Origin: an uncultured Oscillospiraceae bacterium
GTDB taxonomy: Bacteria; Bacillota; Clostridia; Oscillospirales; Oscillospiraceae
Direction: 5' to 3'
Assembly: GCA_934631005.1 (NCBI GenBank)
Contig: CAKTXA010000001.1
Coordinates: 1 to 64,000 of the forward strand
DNA length: 64,000 bases
Below are positions 1 through 8,120 of the stretch, in pieces; the stretch's first letter is position 1; every line of letters begins with the position of its first letter. Both the position numbers and the translations under genes were made by a program. The notes below the pieces were generated by a model that was not told the DNA's origin, made no database searches, and was given only the letters and a program-made list of their open reading frames with translations.

Positions 1-47
1 TCGATTCGCTTTTCACGGGGCAGGTCAATACCAGCAATACGTGCCAT
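1..47 (-). CDS. rpsM: 30S ribosomal protein S13, N-terminal fragment
   Basis: Only the first 15 codons are inside the window; the gene continues past position 1. The visible start MARIAGIDLPREKRI is the typical S13 N-terminus. S13 sits in the head of the small subunit and contacts the P-site tRNA. An AGGAGGT ribosome binding site precedes the ATG. It directly follows rpmJ, the normal head of the alpha-operon part of the cluster. Confidence 0.93.
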   Translation of the reverse strand, partial: MARIAGIDLPREKRI

Positions 48-67
48 ACTATTCAGAGCACCTCCTA

Positions 68-181
68 TTAACCTTGTCTCTGCTTATGCTTCGGGTTTTC
101 ACAAATTACCATTACGCGGCCCTTGCGCTTAATGATCTTGCACTTCTCGCACATGGGCTTTACGGACGGTCTTACCTTCAT
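68..181 (-). CDS. rpmJ: 50S ribosomal protein L36
   Basis: A 37-residue protein, the exact usual L36 length. It carries the zinc ligands Cys11, Cys14, Cys27 and His32 of the C+ form, so this is the zinc-binding paralogue. It binds 23S rRNA near the base of the L7/L12 stalk. A GGAGGT site precedes the ATG. It lies between infA and rpsM, the standard Bacillota order. Confidence 0.95.
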   Translation of the reverse strand: MKVRPSVKPMCEKCKIIKRKGRVMVICENPKHKQRQG

Positions 182-212
182 GTTGTTTAACCTCCATATG
201 AGAATTGAATCT

Positions 213-431
213 CTACTTGCTTCTCCATGTGATTCTGCCTCTGGTCAGATCATACGGGGACATTTGAACCGTCACCTTGTCACCGGGCAGGATCTTAATA
301 AAGTTCATCCGGAGCTTACCGGAAATATGCGCCAGAATGGTGTGTCCACCGCCAATATCGACCGAGAACATGGCATTCGGCAGTGCATCGGTTACGATGC
401 CCTCAAGTTCGATTACGTCGTCTTTTGCCAA
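213..431 (-). CDS. infA: Translation initiation factor IF-1
   Basis: A 72-residue OB-fold protein with the family motifs NAMF, HISGK, RMNF and ILPGDKV. IF-1 occupies the 30S A site and helps IF-2 and IF-3 during initiation. There is no ATG: TTG codons occur at 437 and 431. The one at 431 gives the canonical AKDD N-terminus and sits about 10 nt after the AGGGGGT purine stretch, while the one at 437 abuts the preceding stop codon and is too close to it. I therefore choose 431. Use of a TTG start in an essential gene suggests deliberately limited initiation, which is inference. Confidence 0.93.
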   Translation of the reverse strand: MAKDDVIELEGIVTDALPNAMFSVDIGGGHTILAHISGKLRMNFIKILPGDKVTVQMSPYDLTRGRITWRSK

Positions 432-437
432 GATCAA

Positions 438-725
438 TTAACCCCCTTGGTTTTGACTGTTGAATTTTTGGCTGAATACAGCCAATTCCCTTCGTAATTC
501 GCTATTGAGAACCTTGTCGCCGGTGCGAATTTTCTCGGCGACGCGTGAATCGGTTTGCTGGACCTTCTGAATATGTTTGCGTTTTTTCCGCTTGGGCTTT
601 TCGAGCCTCCTGCCCTTGCCGTCGGCGATGAGGACGTACTGCTCCTCCGTGTCCACCACGAAGAAAAACTGCCCCTTATCGCGCCCGGCCAACGAAACAA
701 TGATGTCCGATTTGCCTATATCCAT
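438..725 (-). CDS. KOW-domain RNA-binding protein (L14e/L27e-like)
   Basis: A 95-residue basic protein. The N-terminal KOW motif (about residues 3-35, SLAGRDKGQFFFVV) resembles the eukaryotic/archaeal L14e-L27e fold. A lysine-rich stretch RRLEKPKRKKRKH follows around residues 39-51. A small KOW protein at exactly this place, between map and infA, is common in Clostridia; its role is not established, but RNA or ribosome binding is likely. The start ATG lies 2 nt after the map stop codon, and its own stop TAA abuts the infA start region, so the three are translationally coupled. Confidence 0.85.
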   Translation of the reverse strand: MDIGKSDIIVSLAGRDKGQFFFVVDTEEQYVLIADGKGRRLEKPKRKKRKHIQKVQQTDSRVAEKIRTGDKVLNSELRRELAVFSQKFNSQNQGG

Positions 726-727
726 AC

Positions 728-1483
728 TCAGCGGTCCTCGCAGACGGTGAGAATTTCCGGCTCCCCGTCGGTGATGAGAATGGAGTTTTCATAGTGTGCC
801 GCGAGCTTGCCATCGGCAGTTACGGTCGTCCAGCGGTCTTTCAGGACCTTCACTTCGTAAGTGCCCTGTGTGACCATCGGCTCGATCGCCAGGGTCATGC
901 CTTTGACCATGCGCGGTCCTCTGCCCGGGGAGCCGAAGTTCGGAACTTCCGGTTCCTCGTGCATCTGCTCGCCTACGCCGTGACCTACGAAGGCGCGCAC
1001 CACACCGAAGCCGTGCTGCTCGACATACGTCTGCACAGCGTGGCCAATATCCGAGATCCGGCAGCCCTGCCGGGCAAAGCGGATCCCCTCATAAAAACTC
1101 TGCTCCGTCACCGAAATGAGCTTTTGTGCCTCGGGAGAGATCCTCCCACAGGCAAAGGTTGCGGCGCAGTCACCCGTAAAACCTCCCCAGCTGGCGCCCA
1201 CGTCCACCGAGACGATGTCGCCCTCGCGCAGCACCCGGTCGCCCGGGATGCCGTGGATCACGACCTCGTTCACGGAGATGCAGGTGCTGGCGGGAAAACC
1301 TCCATAACCAAGGAACGTCGGTTTCGCGCCCTGTGACACGATAAAATCATGCACAGCTTTGTCGATCTGTCTGGTCGTAACGCCCGGTCTTACCATTTCG
1401 CCTGCCAAAGCACGCGCTGCCGCGGTAATTTTACAGGCCTTGCGCATGACCACCAGTTCGCGCTCGTTTTTGACTGGGATCAT
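728..1483 (-). CDS. map: Type I methionine aminopeptidase
   Basis: Removes the N-terminal Met from nascent proteins. At 251 residues it has the usual length of the short type Ia enzyme. The five metal ligands align by spacing with the E. coli enzyme: Asp94, Asp105, His168, Glu201 and Glu232, with substrate-binding His77. There is no N-terminal zinc/SH3 extension. It follows adk by one base and is part of the secY-adk-map-KOW-infA tail of the spc operon. Confidence 0.96.
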   Translation of the reverse strand: MIPVKNERELVVMRKACKITAAARALAGEMVRPGVTTRQIDKAVHDFIVSQGAKPTFLGYGGFPASTCISVNEVVIHGIPGDRVLREGDIVSVDVGASWGGFTGDCAATFACGRISPEAQKLISVTEQSFYEGIRFARQGCRISDIGHAVQTYVEQHGFGVVRAFVGHGVGEQMHEEPEVPNFGSPGRGPRMVKGMTLAIEPMVTQGTYEVKVLKDRWTTVTADGKLAAHYENSILITDGEPEILTVCEDR

Positions 1484-1484
1484 A

Positions 1485-2117
1485 TTACACTCCCAGCGCC
1501 CGCAGGATCTCCGCCGTGGCGGCTTCGATGGGCTGATCGCCTTCGACCAGCTTGAGAATGCCGAGCTTGCGGTAGAAATCCTTGAGAGCTTCGGTCTCCG
1601 TGTGGAACACCTTCAGGCGGTTTTTGACCGTTTCGGGTGCGTCATCCTTGCGGATGACCAGCTCGCTGCCGCACAGATCGCAGACGCCCTCTTTTTTGGG
1701 CGGATTGGTCACAATGTGGAAGCTGGCGCCGCAGCTGCCGCACACGCGGCGGCCGGTCATGCGCGCTTCGATCACACTGTCGGCGATCTCGATGGACACA
1801 ACGCAGTCGAAGTGGATGCCGGCATCCTCCAGAGCCTGGGCCTGCGGAATCGTGCGCGGCACACCGTCGAGGATGTAGCCGTTCGCGCAGTCATCGCGGG
1901 CCACCCGCTCCCGAACGATGCCAATGATGACATCGTCGGGAACGAGCTTGCCGTTATCCATGAATTCTTTTGCCTTCAGACCGGTCGGCGTGCCGTTTTT
2001 GATCGCCTCGCGGAGAATGTTGCCGGTGGAGATGGTGGGGATGTTCAGCTTTTTGCTGATGATCTCCGCCTGTGTTCCTTTGCCGGCGCCCGGGGCGCCC
2101 AAAAGAATCAGCTTCAT
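1485..2117 (-). CDS. adk: Adenylate kinase, zinc-LID type
   Basis: Interconverts ATP+AMP and 2 ADP. The P-loop GAPGAGKGT is at residues 7-15. The long LID carries a Cys4 zinc site (Cys126, Cys129, Cys146, Cys149), the Gram-positive version that replaces the hydrogen-bond network of E. coli Adk. Length of 210 residues is normal. It follows secY by 16 nt, a conserved pairing. Confidence 0.97.
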   Translation of the reverse strand: MKLILLGAPGAGKGTQAEIISKKLNIPTISTGNILREAIKNGTPTGLKAKEFMDNGKLVPDDVIIGIVRERVARDDCANGYILDGVPRTIPQAQALEDAGIHFDCVVSIEIADSVIEARMTGRRVCGSCGASFHIVTNPPKKEGVCDLCGSELVIRKDDAPETVKNRLKVFHTETEALKDFYRKLGILKLVEGDQPIEAATAEILRALGV

Positions 2118-2133
2118 TCCAAACCCTCCCGGC

Positions 2134-3408
2134 TTATTCGAGGAAGCCCTTGTAGTGGCGCATCAGCATCTGAGCCTCCATGGCCTTGACGGTCTCGAGC
2201 GCAACGCCGACCACGATGATGACGGACGTGCCGCCGATGCCGAGGCTGCGGTTGCCCAGAATGTTGCCCACAATGATCGGGAGCAGCGCAATGATCGCAA
2301 GATACAGCGCGCCGAAGAGCGTGATCTTGTTGATGACCTTCAGGATGAAATCGGAGGTGGGCTTGCCCGGGCGGAAGCCGGGGATGAAGCCGCCGTTCTT
2401 CTTGAGGTTATTGGCGATCTCGATCGGGTTAAACTGGATCGTCGCGTAGAAGTAGCTGAACGCGATGATCAGCAGGAAGTAGCACACCATGTACACGACG
2501 CTCTTGGTGTCGAACACGTAGGTGTTCATCCAGTTCCAGAAGCCGCTCGAGCCGGTGCCCGTGAAGGCGACGATCGTAGCCGGCAGAGAGGCGATGGACT
2601 GTGCGAAGATGATCGGCAGGACGCCGGACATATTGACCTTGATCGGCAGGTGCGTGTTCTGACCGCCGTACATCTTGCGGCCGACGACGCGCTTGGCGTA
2701 CTGCACGGGGATGCGGCGCTCGGAATCGGTGATGAACACGATGAATACGATGATCGCCAGGATGCCGATCACGAGCAGGATCGCGATGTACCACGTCATG
2801 GAGACGAGGTTGCTGACCAGCGACGGGATACGGGACACGATGCCCGCGAACAGGATCATGGAGATACCGTTGCCGATGCCGAATTCGTCGATCTGCTCGC
2901 CCATCCACATCAGGAAGGATGCGCCCGCGGTGAACGTGAGGACGATGACCAGGCCGTTGAGGAAGCCGGTCTGCCCTTCGGACAGCAGGTTGTAGTTCTT
3001 GAGCATGATGAAGTAGGCAAAGCCCATCAGCAGCCCAAGGCCGATCGTGGAATAGCGGGTGATGTTCTTGATCTTCTTGCGGCCCTCTTCGCCGCCGTCC
3101 TTCGCCAGACGCTCCAGCGCGGGGATGGCGATGGTCAGCAGCTCAATGATGATGGACGCGTTGATGTACGGCTGGATACCGAGGGCGAACACGGTCGCCT
3201 GCGAGAAGGCCGAGCCGGACATGGCGTTGTAAAGACCAAGGACAGTGTTGGAGAGCGTTTGCGTGAAGTAAGTGCTCAAAGCCTCGACGTTAACGTAAGG
3301 AACGGGAACGCAGCTGCCAAGACGATAGATCAGCAGCACGATCAGCGTGAAGATGAGCTTCTTACGCAGTTCGGGGATCTTCCATGCGTTACGGAGTGTG
3401 GAAAACAC
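2134..3408 (-). CDS. secY: Preprotein translocase subunit SecY
   Basis: Central channel of the Sec translocon. The 424 residues contain about ten hydrophobic segments, the N-terminal WKIPELRKKLIFT signature and the conserved cytosolic loop with GFIPGFRPGKPT. It abuts rplO with no spacer, as is usual in the spc operon, so SecY synthesis is tied to ribosomal protein output. Confidence 0.97.
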   Translation of the reverse strand: MFSTLRNAWKIPELRKKLIFTLIVLLIYRLGSCVPVPYVNVEALSTYFTQTLSNTVLGLYNAMSGSAFSQATVFALGIQPYINASIIIELLTIAIPALERLAKDGGEEGRKKIKNITRYSTIGLGLLMGFAYFIMLKNYNLLSEGQTGFLNGLVIVLTFTAGASFLMWMGEQIDEFGIGNGISMILFAGIVSRIPSLVSNLVSMTWYIAILLVIGILAIIVFIVFITDSERRIPVQYAKRVVGRKMYGGQNTHLPIKVNMSGVLPIIFAQSIASLPATIVAFTGTGSSGFWNWMNTYVFDTKSVVYMVCYFLLIIAFSYFYATIQFNPIEIANNLKKNGGFIPGFRPGKPTSDFILKVINKITLFGALYLAIIALLPIIVGNILGNRSLGIGGTSVIIVVGVALETVKAMEAQMLMRHYKGFLE

Positions 3409-3849
3409 TTACACCACCTCAGCCTTTCCGCCTGCCTTCTCGATCTTTTCCTTGGCAGACTCGGAGAAGGCGGCCGCCTTCACAGTCACGTTCACGGTGA
3501 CGTTGCCGTTGCCGAGAACCTTCAGACCGTACTTGCAGTCATGCAGGATGCCCTTTTCGATCAGAGCCGCCGCGTCGACGACAGCGCCGTCTTCAAAGCG
3601 GTTGAGGATGGCGACGTTGACCGCCGTCAGGGGCTTTGCGAAAATGTTGTTGAAGCCGCGCTTCGGGATGCGGCGCGCCAGAGGCATCTGGCCGCCTTCG
3701 AAGCCGATGCGGAGTTTGCCGCCGGAGCGCGCCTTCTGGCCCTTGTGACCACGGCCGCCGGTCTTGCCGTTGCCGGAGCCGGTACCGCGACCCTTGCGCT
3801 TGTCAACGTGGGTAGAACCCATAACCGGAGCAAGTTCATGCAGATTCAT
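3409..3849 (-). CDS. rplO: 50S ribosomal protein L15
   Basis: A 146-residue protein starting MNLHELAPVMGS, followed by the Gly/Lys/Arg-rich extension (about residues 17-45) that threads into 23S rRNA. Normal length. Its stop codon abuts the secY start and rpmD lies 13 nt upstream. Confidence 0.96.
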   Translation of the reverse strand: MNLHELAPVMGSTHVDKRKGRGTGSGNGKTGGRGHKGQKARSGGKLRIGFEGGQMPLARRIPKRGFNNIFAKPLTAVNVAILNRFEDGAVVDAAALIEKGILHDCKYGLKVLGNGNVTVNVTVKAAAFSESAKEKIEKAGGKAEVV

Positions 3850-3862
3850 CTACTTGTCCTCC

Positions 3863-4051
3863 TTACTGTTCTTCCGTAACCTGCAGCAGGTAGCCGATCT
3901 TTGCGATCTTGCCGCGGGTCTGGGTGTTGTCAGGCTGAATGGTCTCCTGACCGATCTTGCGCAGACCCAGGGAATGCGCAGTCGCAATGTGCTTCTCAAG
4001 ACGGCCGTTGAGGCTCTTGACAAGCTTAATTCTCAGATTAGCCATGTTCAA
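3863..4051 (-). CDS. rpmD: 50S ribosomal protein L30
   Basis: A 62-residue protein; the N-terminal MANLRIKLVKS and the LRKIGQ segment are typical. Short bacterial L30 lacks the eukaryotic extensions. Located between rpsE and rplO as expected. Confidence 0.95.
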   Translation of the reverse strand: MNMANLRIKLVKSLNGRLEKHIATAHSLGLRKIGQETIQPDNTQTRGKIAKIGYLLQVTEEQ

Positions 4052-4060
4052 AAGTCCTCC

Positions 4061-4579
4061 TTAACCGACGATCTCTTCCACGCTCTTGCCGCGGATGCGC
4101 GCCACCTGGGCGGCATCGCGCAGGCTCATCAGACCCTGCATCGTCGCCTTGACGACGTTCTGCGGGTTGTTCGAGCGCAGGCACTTTGCACGAATGTTGG
4201 AAATACCGACAGCCTCCATCACCGCACGGACCGCGCCGCCGGCGATGATGCCGGTGCCTTCGGGGGCGGGCTTGAGCATCACGCGGCCGGCGCCGAACGC
4301 GCCGATGACGTCATGCGGGATCGTCGTTCCTTCGAGGGTGATCTTGACCATGTTCTTCTTCGCGTCGGCGATGCCCTTGAGGATCGCTTCGGAAACTTCG
4401 GCAGCCTTGCCCAGGCCATAGCCGACAGTGCCCTTGCCGTCGCCCACGACGACCAGCGCGGAGAACTTCATAACACGGCCGCCCTTGACGGTCTTAGAAA
4501 CACGGTTGAGGTAGACGACTTTCTCGATAAACTCGGGAGCGTTGTCTTCCTTCGGTGCTCTATCTCTATTGTAAGCCAT
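4061..4579 (-). CDS. rpsE: 30S ribosomal protein S5
   Basis: A 172-residue protein with the N-terminal S5 dsRBD-like domain (EFIEKVVYLNRVSKTVKGGR, about 17-36) and a C-terminal domain with NVVKATMQGL. S5 lies at the decoding/mRNA-entry face and influences accuracy. SD, length and position between rplR and rpmD are normal. Confidence 0.97.
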   Translation of the reverse strand: MAYNRDRAPKEDNAPEFIEKVVYLNRVSKTVKGGRVMKFSALVVVGDGKGTVGYGLGKAAEVSEAILKGIADAKKNMVKITLEGTTIPHDVIGAFGAGRVMLKPAPEGTGIIAGGAVRAVMEAVGISNIRAKCLRSNNPQNVVKATMQGLMSLRDAAQVARIRGKSVEEIVG

Positions 4580-4596
4580 TGTTTCTCCTCCTCCGA

Positions 4597-4956
4597 TCAG
4601 AATTCCAGGCCGCCTTCACGGGCGCCCTCAGCAAGCTCTGCCACGCGACCGTGGTAGATATAGCCGCCACGATCGAACACGACAGTGTCGATGCCCTTTG
4701 CCTTGGCGCGCTCGGCGACGAGCTTGCCGACCTTACGGGCGGCTTCCTTGTTGCCGGTGGCGCCTTCGAATTCCTTATCCAGAGTGGATGCGGAAACCAG
4801 AGTCACGCCGTTCACATCGTCGATGACCTGTGCATAGATGTTCGCATTGCTGCGATAGACGTTGAGGCGAGGTCTTTCGGGCGTGCCGGAGATCTTGCCG
4901 CGCACTCTGGTATGACGCTTCATACGCTGTGCGTTCTTGTCAAAAGTTTTTACCAT
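4597..4956 (-). CDS. rplR: 50S ribosomal protein L18
   Basis: A 119-residue 5S-rRNA-binding protein with the basic N-terminus (KRMKRHTRVRGKI) and the RLNVYRSNANIYAQVIDD core. Part of the central protuberance with L5. Standard position between rplF and rpsE. Confidence 0.96.
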   Translation of the reverse strand: MVKTFDKNAQRMKRHTRVRGKISGTPERPRLNVYRSNANIYAQVIDDVNGVTLVSASTLDKEFEGATGNKEAARKVGKLVAERAKAKGIDTVVFDRGGYIYHGRVAELAEGAREGGLEF

Positions 4957-4973
4957 GATGGCACACCTCCTAA

Positions 4974-5519
4974 TTACTTCTTACCGCCGGCCTTGCCTTC
5001 TTTATGGCGAATGACCTCGGTGGTATATTTGATACCCTTGCCCTTATAGGGTTCGGGCGGTCTCTTGGCGCGCACGTTCGCGGCGTACTGACCGACCTTC
5101 TGCTTGTCGATGCCGTGGACGATGACCTTGTTGGGCGCGGGGACTTCCACCGTGATGCCGTCGATCTCTTCCATCGTAACGAGGTGGGAGTAGCCGAGGT
5201 TCATCACGAGCTTGTTGCCCTCTTTGCTGGCCTTGTAGCCGACGCCGTTGATGTCCAGCTCCTTCTTGAAGCCTTCCGTCACACCGACGACCATATCATG
5301 CACCAGCGAGCGCGTCAGACCGTGGAGGCTCTTGTGCAGCTTGTCTTCCGAGGGACGCTCAACAGTGATGACGTTACCCTCGTGCTTGATGATCATTTCC
5401 GGACGCATGGTCTGCGTCAGCGTGCCCTTGGGGCCCTTCACGGTAACGACATTGCCCTCGGCAATGGTGACCTCAACGCCCGCGGGAACGGTAATGGGCA
5501 TTCTACCAATTCTAGACAT
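4974..5519 (-). CDS. rplF: 50S ribosomal protein L6
   Basis: A 181-residue protein beginning MSRIGRMPI and ending in the conserved region with RAKRPPEPYKGKGIKY. It has the two tandem L6 folds and lies near the factor-binding site. Normal length and position. Confidence 0.97.
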   Translation of the reverse strand: MSRIGRMPITVPAGVEVTIAEGNVVTVKGPKGTLTQTMRPEMIIKHEGNVITVERPSEDKLHKSLHGLTRSLVHDMVVGVTEGFKKELDINGVGYKASKEGNKLVMNLGYSHLVTMEEIDGITVEVPAPNKVIVHGIDKQKVGQYAANVRAKRPPEPYKGKGIKYTTEVIRHKEGKAGGKK

Positions 5520-5534
5520 TGTTCAATACCCTCC

Positions 5535-5933
5535 TTACCATACAAACGCCAGGACTTCGCCGCCGACATGGTTCGCACGTGCGGCCTTGTCGGTCATAAC
5601 GCCCTTGGAAGTGGAAATGATGGCGATGCCGAGACCCTTGAGGACCTTCGGCAGCTCGTCGGCACCGGCGTACACGCGCAGGCCCGGCTTGGACACGCGG
5701 CGCAGGCCGCTGATGACCTTTTCCTTGCCCGACAGGTACTTGAGCTGGATGCGGATGATACCCTGCGTGCCGTCCTCGACGATCTCATAGGCCTTGATGT
5801 AGCCTTCGTCGAGCAGGATCTGTGCGATGGACTTCTTCAGATTGGAAGCCGGCACATCGACTTTCTCGTGCTTTGCTGTATTTGCATTCCGGATACGGGT
5901 CAGCATATCAGCAACGGGATCGGTGATTTGCAT
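5535..5933 (-). CDS. rpsH: 30S ribosomal protein S8
   Basis: A 132-residue protein with the N-terminal DPVADMLTRIRNA and the C-terminal STSKGVMTDKAARANHVGGE rRNA-binding signature. S8 is a primary 16S binder, and in E. coli it is the translational repressor of the spc operon. Here it follows an unusually long 246-nt intergenic segment with hairpins and a candidate promoter. An AGGAGG site precedes the ATG. Confidence 0.97.
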   Translation of the reverse strand: MQITDPVADMLTRIRNANTAKHEKVDVPASNLKKSIAQILLDEGYIKAYEIVEDGTQGIIRIQLKYLSGKEKVISGLRRVSKPGLRVYAGADELPKVLKGLGIAIISTSKGVMTDKAARANHVGGEVLAFVW

Positions 5934-5998
5934 GTGTTTATCCTCCTAGTTTGAAGTTACCGCAAAAAGCGGTTCCGGTGGCGAGGTATCACGACTAA

Positions 5999-6027
5999 TT
6001 TATACGCTGCGTCCGAAGAACACCCAA
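5999..6027 (-). promoter_or_regulatory. Candidate internal promoter ahead of rpsH
   Basis: Reading the minus strand: TTGGGT (6022-6027), 17-bp spacer, TATAAA (5999-6004). The -10 matches consensus at 5 of 6 positions, the -35 at 3 of 6. It lies 66 nt upstream of the rpsH start, inside the only long gap in the spc part of the cluster. Confidence 0.4.
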
Positions 6028-6066
6028 TTAACCGTGACCTTTCGTCATCCGTATTTTTATCGTTGG

Positions 6067-6164
6067 AGGGCGGCGTGTCCGCCGCCCTGGCGATAACAGA
6101 ATTTCAGCGGAGACCGCAGTCTCCTCTCGCCCGCAGGCGAGTTTTCTCCGCCCTCTCGAATCTC
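6067..6164 (-). promoter_or_regulatory. Cluster of four RNA hairpins in the rpsN-rpsH intergenic region
   Basis: In mRNA order: CCCTCT/AGAGGG with an 8-nt loop (about 6145-6164); CTCGCC-UGCG-GGCGAG (6126-6141); GGAGAC-UGCG-GUCUCC (6109-6124); and AGGGCGGC/GCCGCCCT with a 6-nt loop (6067-6088). The two middle hairpins are capped by UNCG-type tetraloops. None is followed by a U-run on the minus strand, so they do not look like terminators. A protein-binding or mRNA-processing site is possible. Confidence 0.5.
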
Positions 6165-6179
6165 AGAGGGACGGAAGAT

Positions 6180-6365
6180 TTACCAAGATGCCTTGCGAAC
6201 GCCCGGAATTTGACCTTTATAAGCGAGTTCGCGGAAGCAGATACGGCAGACGCCGTAGTCACGCAGATAGGCATGGGGACGGCCGCAGATCTTGCAGCGG
6301 TTGTAGTAGCGGGTGGAGAACTTGGGTTCCGCCTGCTGCTTGAGAATCATTGCTTTTCTAGCCAT
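6180..6365 (-). CDS. rpsN: 30S ribosomal protein S14, zinc (type Z) form
   Basis: A 61-residue protein with the zinc ligands Cys24, Cys27, Cys40 and Cys43, which mark the short zinc-dependent S14 paralogue. It ends in the conserved GVRKASW. Located between rplE and rpsH as usual. Confidence 0.97.
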   Translation of the reverse strand: MARKAMILKQQAEPKFSTRYYNRCKICGRPHAYLRDYGVCRICFRELAYKGQIPGVRKASW

Positions 6366-6382
6366 TCGTCAAATCCTCCCAA

Positions 6383-6922
6383 TTACGCGTAGAACGGAGC
6401 GCCGACCATGGTCAGCAGTTCCTTGGCTTCTTCGTCGGTCGTGGCGGTGGTGCAGATGCAGATGTCCATGCCGCGGATCTTGTCGACCTTGTCGTACTCG
6501 ATTTCCGGGAAGATGAGCTGTTCCTTCAGACCGAAGGCATAGTTGCCGCGGCCGTCGAAGGAGTTGGGGTTGATGCCGCGGAAGTCGCGGACACGGGGCA
6601 GGGCCACGTTGAACAGGCGGTCCAGGAACTCCCACATACGCTCGCCGCGCAGGGTGACCTTGACGCCGACGGTCTCGCCTTCACGGACCTTGAAGTTCGC
6701 AACGGACTTGCGAGCCTTGGTGGTGATGGGCTTCTGGCCGGTGATGGTGGCGATGTCCTTGCAGATGGCCTCGATCTCCTTGGCGTTGTTCTTGGACTCA
6801 CCGCAGCCAACGTTGACGATGACCTTGCTGAGCTTCGGGATCTGCATGACGCTCTTATACTGGAACTTGGACATGAGAGCGGGTGCGATCTCTTCGGTAT
6901 ACTTAACTTTCAGTCTAGCCAT
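6383..6922 (-). CDS. rplE: 50S ribosomal protein L5
   Basis: A 179-residue 5S-rRNA-binding protein of the central protuberance. The conserved segments KVIVNVGCGE, GQKPITTKARKSVANFK and RDFRGINPNSFDGRGNYAFG are all visible. Normal length, between rplX and rpsN. Confidence 0.97.
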   Translation of the reverse strand: MARLKVKYTEEIAPALMSKFQYKSVMQIPKLSKVIVNVGCGESKNNAKEIEAICKDIATITGQKPITTKARKSVANFKVREGETVGVKVTLRGERMWEFLDRLFNVALPRVRDFRGINPNSFDGRGNYAFGLKEQLIFPEIEYDKVDKIRGMDICICTTATTDEEAKELLTMVGAPFYA

Positions 6923-6939
6923 TTATGAACGCCTCCCTC

Positions 6940-7245
6940 TCAAATTTCCTGTCCGCACTTCTTGCAGACGCGGACCTTCTTGTCGCCTTCCAGCTTGACG
7001 GCGTGGCGGGTAGCCTTGCCGCACTTGGGGCAGACAAGCATCGTTTTGCAGGCGTACAGCGGGATCTCCTTGCGGATGATGCCGCCCTGCTCGCCCTCTT
7101 TCTTGGGCTTGACGTGGCAGGAAGCCATGTTGATGCCCTCGACAACGATCTTGCCGGCAGCGGGCATAGCCTCAAGGACCTTGCCCTTCTTGCCCTTGTC
7201 CTTGCCGGACAGGACGATCACGGTATCGTTTTTCTTAATGTTCAT
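6940..7245 (-). CDS. rplX: 50S ribosomal protein L24
   Basis: A 101-residue protein. The KOW motif (VIVLSGKDKGKKGKVL, about residues 8-23) binds 23S rRNA and initiates large-subunit assembly. A Cys-x2-Cys (VCPKCGKATRH) and CKKCGQ in the C-terminal part suggest a zinc ribbon, seen in many Gram-positive L24 proteins. Confidence 0.96.
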   Translation of the reverse strand: MNIKKNDTVIVLSGKDKGKKGKVLEAMPAAGKIVVEGINMASCHVKPKKEGEQGGIIRKEIPLYACKTMLVCPKCGKATRHAVKLEGDKKVRVCKKCGQEI

Positions 7246-7260
7246 CTCATGGTCCCCCTA

Positions 7261-7629
7261 TTAAACGGTTTCGGGTGCCAGGGAGCAGATCTTCATAAAC
7301 CCAGCGTCACGAAGTTCTCTCGCCACCGGCCCAAAAATACGGGTGCCGCGAGGGCTGTTGTCGTCCTTGATGAGAACGGCTGCGTTCTCGTCGAAGCGGA
7401 CGTAGGTACCGTCGGCGCGGCGGGCGCCCTTGACAGAGCGGACGATGACGGCCTTGACGACCTCGCCCTTCTTGACCGTGCCGTTCGGAGCCGCCTTGCG
7501 CACGGAGCAGACGCACACGTCGCCGATGCTGCCGAACTTGCGCTTTGCGCCGCCGAGCACACGGATGCACTTGATTTCCTTGGCGCCGGTATTGTCGGCA
7601 ACCTTCAGATAGCTTTCACTTTGGATCAT
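7261..7629 (-). CDS. rplN: 50S ribosomal protein L14
   Basis: Exactly the usual 122 residues. It has the start MIQSESYLKVADNTGAKEI and the end FMKICSLAPETV. L14 lies at the subunit interface. Between rpsQ and rplX. Confidence 0.97.
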   Translation of the reverse strand: MIQSESYLKVADNTGAKEIKCIRVLGGAKRKFGSIGDVCVCSVRKAAPNGTVKKGEVVKAVIVRSVKGARRADGTYVRFDENAAVLIKDDNSPRGTRIFGPVARELRDAGFMKICSLAPETV

Positions 7630-7644
7630 GTGTTGTCGACCTCC

Positions 7645-7908
7645 TTACTTCGCCTTTTCAATGATCTCTACAAGGCGCCATCTCTTGTCTTTGGACAGCG
7701 GGCGGCACTCCATGACCTTGACGGTATCGCCGATACCGCACTCATTGTTCTCGTCATGGGCCTTCAGCTTGTAGGTTCTCTTGATGATCTTGTGGTACAG
7801 CTTGTGCTGTACGCTCGTCTCGATCGCAACCACGATTGTCTTGTCCATCTTATCGGAGACGACGGTACCAACCCTGGTTTTGCGGAAAGCTCTGGTATTT
7901 TCACTCAT
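7645..7908 (-). CDS. rpsQ: 30S ribosomal protein S17
   Basis: An 87-residue OB-fold protein, with RKTRVGTVVSDKMDKTIVV at residues 9-27 and the conserved HDENNECGIGDTVKVMECRPLSKDKRW stretch in the centre. Primary 16S rRNA binder. Normal position between rpmC and rplN. Confidence 0.97.
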   Translation of the reverse strand: MSENTRAFRKTRVGTVVSDKMDKTIVVAIETSVQHKLYHKIIKRTYKLKAHDENNECGIGDTVKVMECRPLSKDKRWRLVEIIEKAK

Positions 7909-7922
7909 TTGCTGTTTCCTCC

Positions 7923-8120
7923 TCAGTTCTTGGTCGCGTTCTCACGAATAATAGTCTTGATGCGGGCAATGTCTTTCTTGACAGCTGCGATCCGCAGAGG
8001 GTTGTCGAGCTGATTGGTCGCGTGCTGCATGCGCAGCATGAACAGATCCTTTTTCAGCTCAGCCAGCTTGCCTTCCAGCTCAGCGGCGGACAGTTTACGG
8101 ATTTCGTTTGCCTTCATCAT
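7923..8120 (-). CDS. rpmC: 50S ribosomal protein L29
   Basis: A 65-residue helical protein (KANEIRKLSAAELEGKLAEL). The start ATG overlaps the rplP stop as TAATG, and a second ATG follows directly, so the start is ambiguous by one residue. L29 sits near the tunnel exit with L23. Confidence 0.95.
   Translation of the reverse strand: MMKANEIRKLSAAELEGKLAELKKDLFMLRMQHATNQLDNPLRIAAVKKDIARIKTIIRENATKN

Noticed and set aside
1918..3879. Plus-strand open frame of 653 codons opposite adk, secY and rplO
   Set aside because: Low-complexity Asp/His/Arg composition typical of antisense frames in GC-rich DNA; the minus strand holds ribosomal-cluster genes.
6126..6145. CTCGCC-CGCA-GGCGAG hairpin followed by TTTT on the plus strand as a terminator
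   Set aside because: No plus-strand gene exists there; on the transcribed minus strand no U-run follows it.
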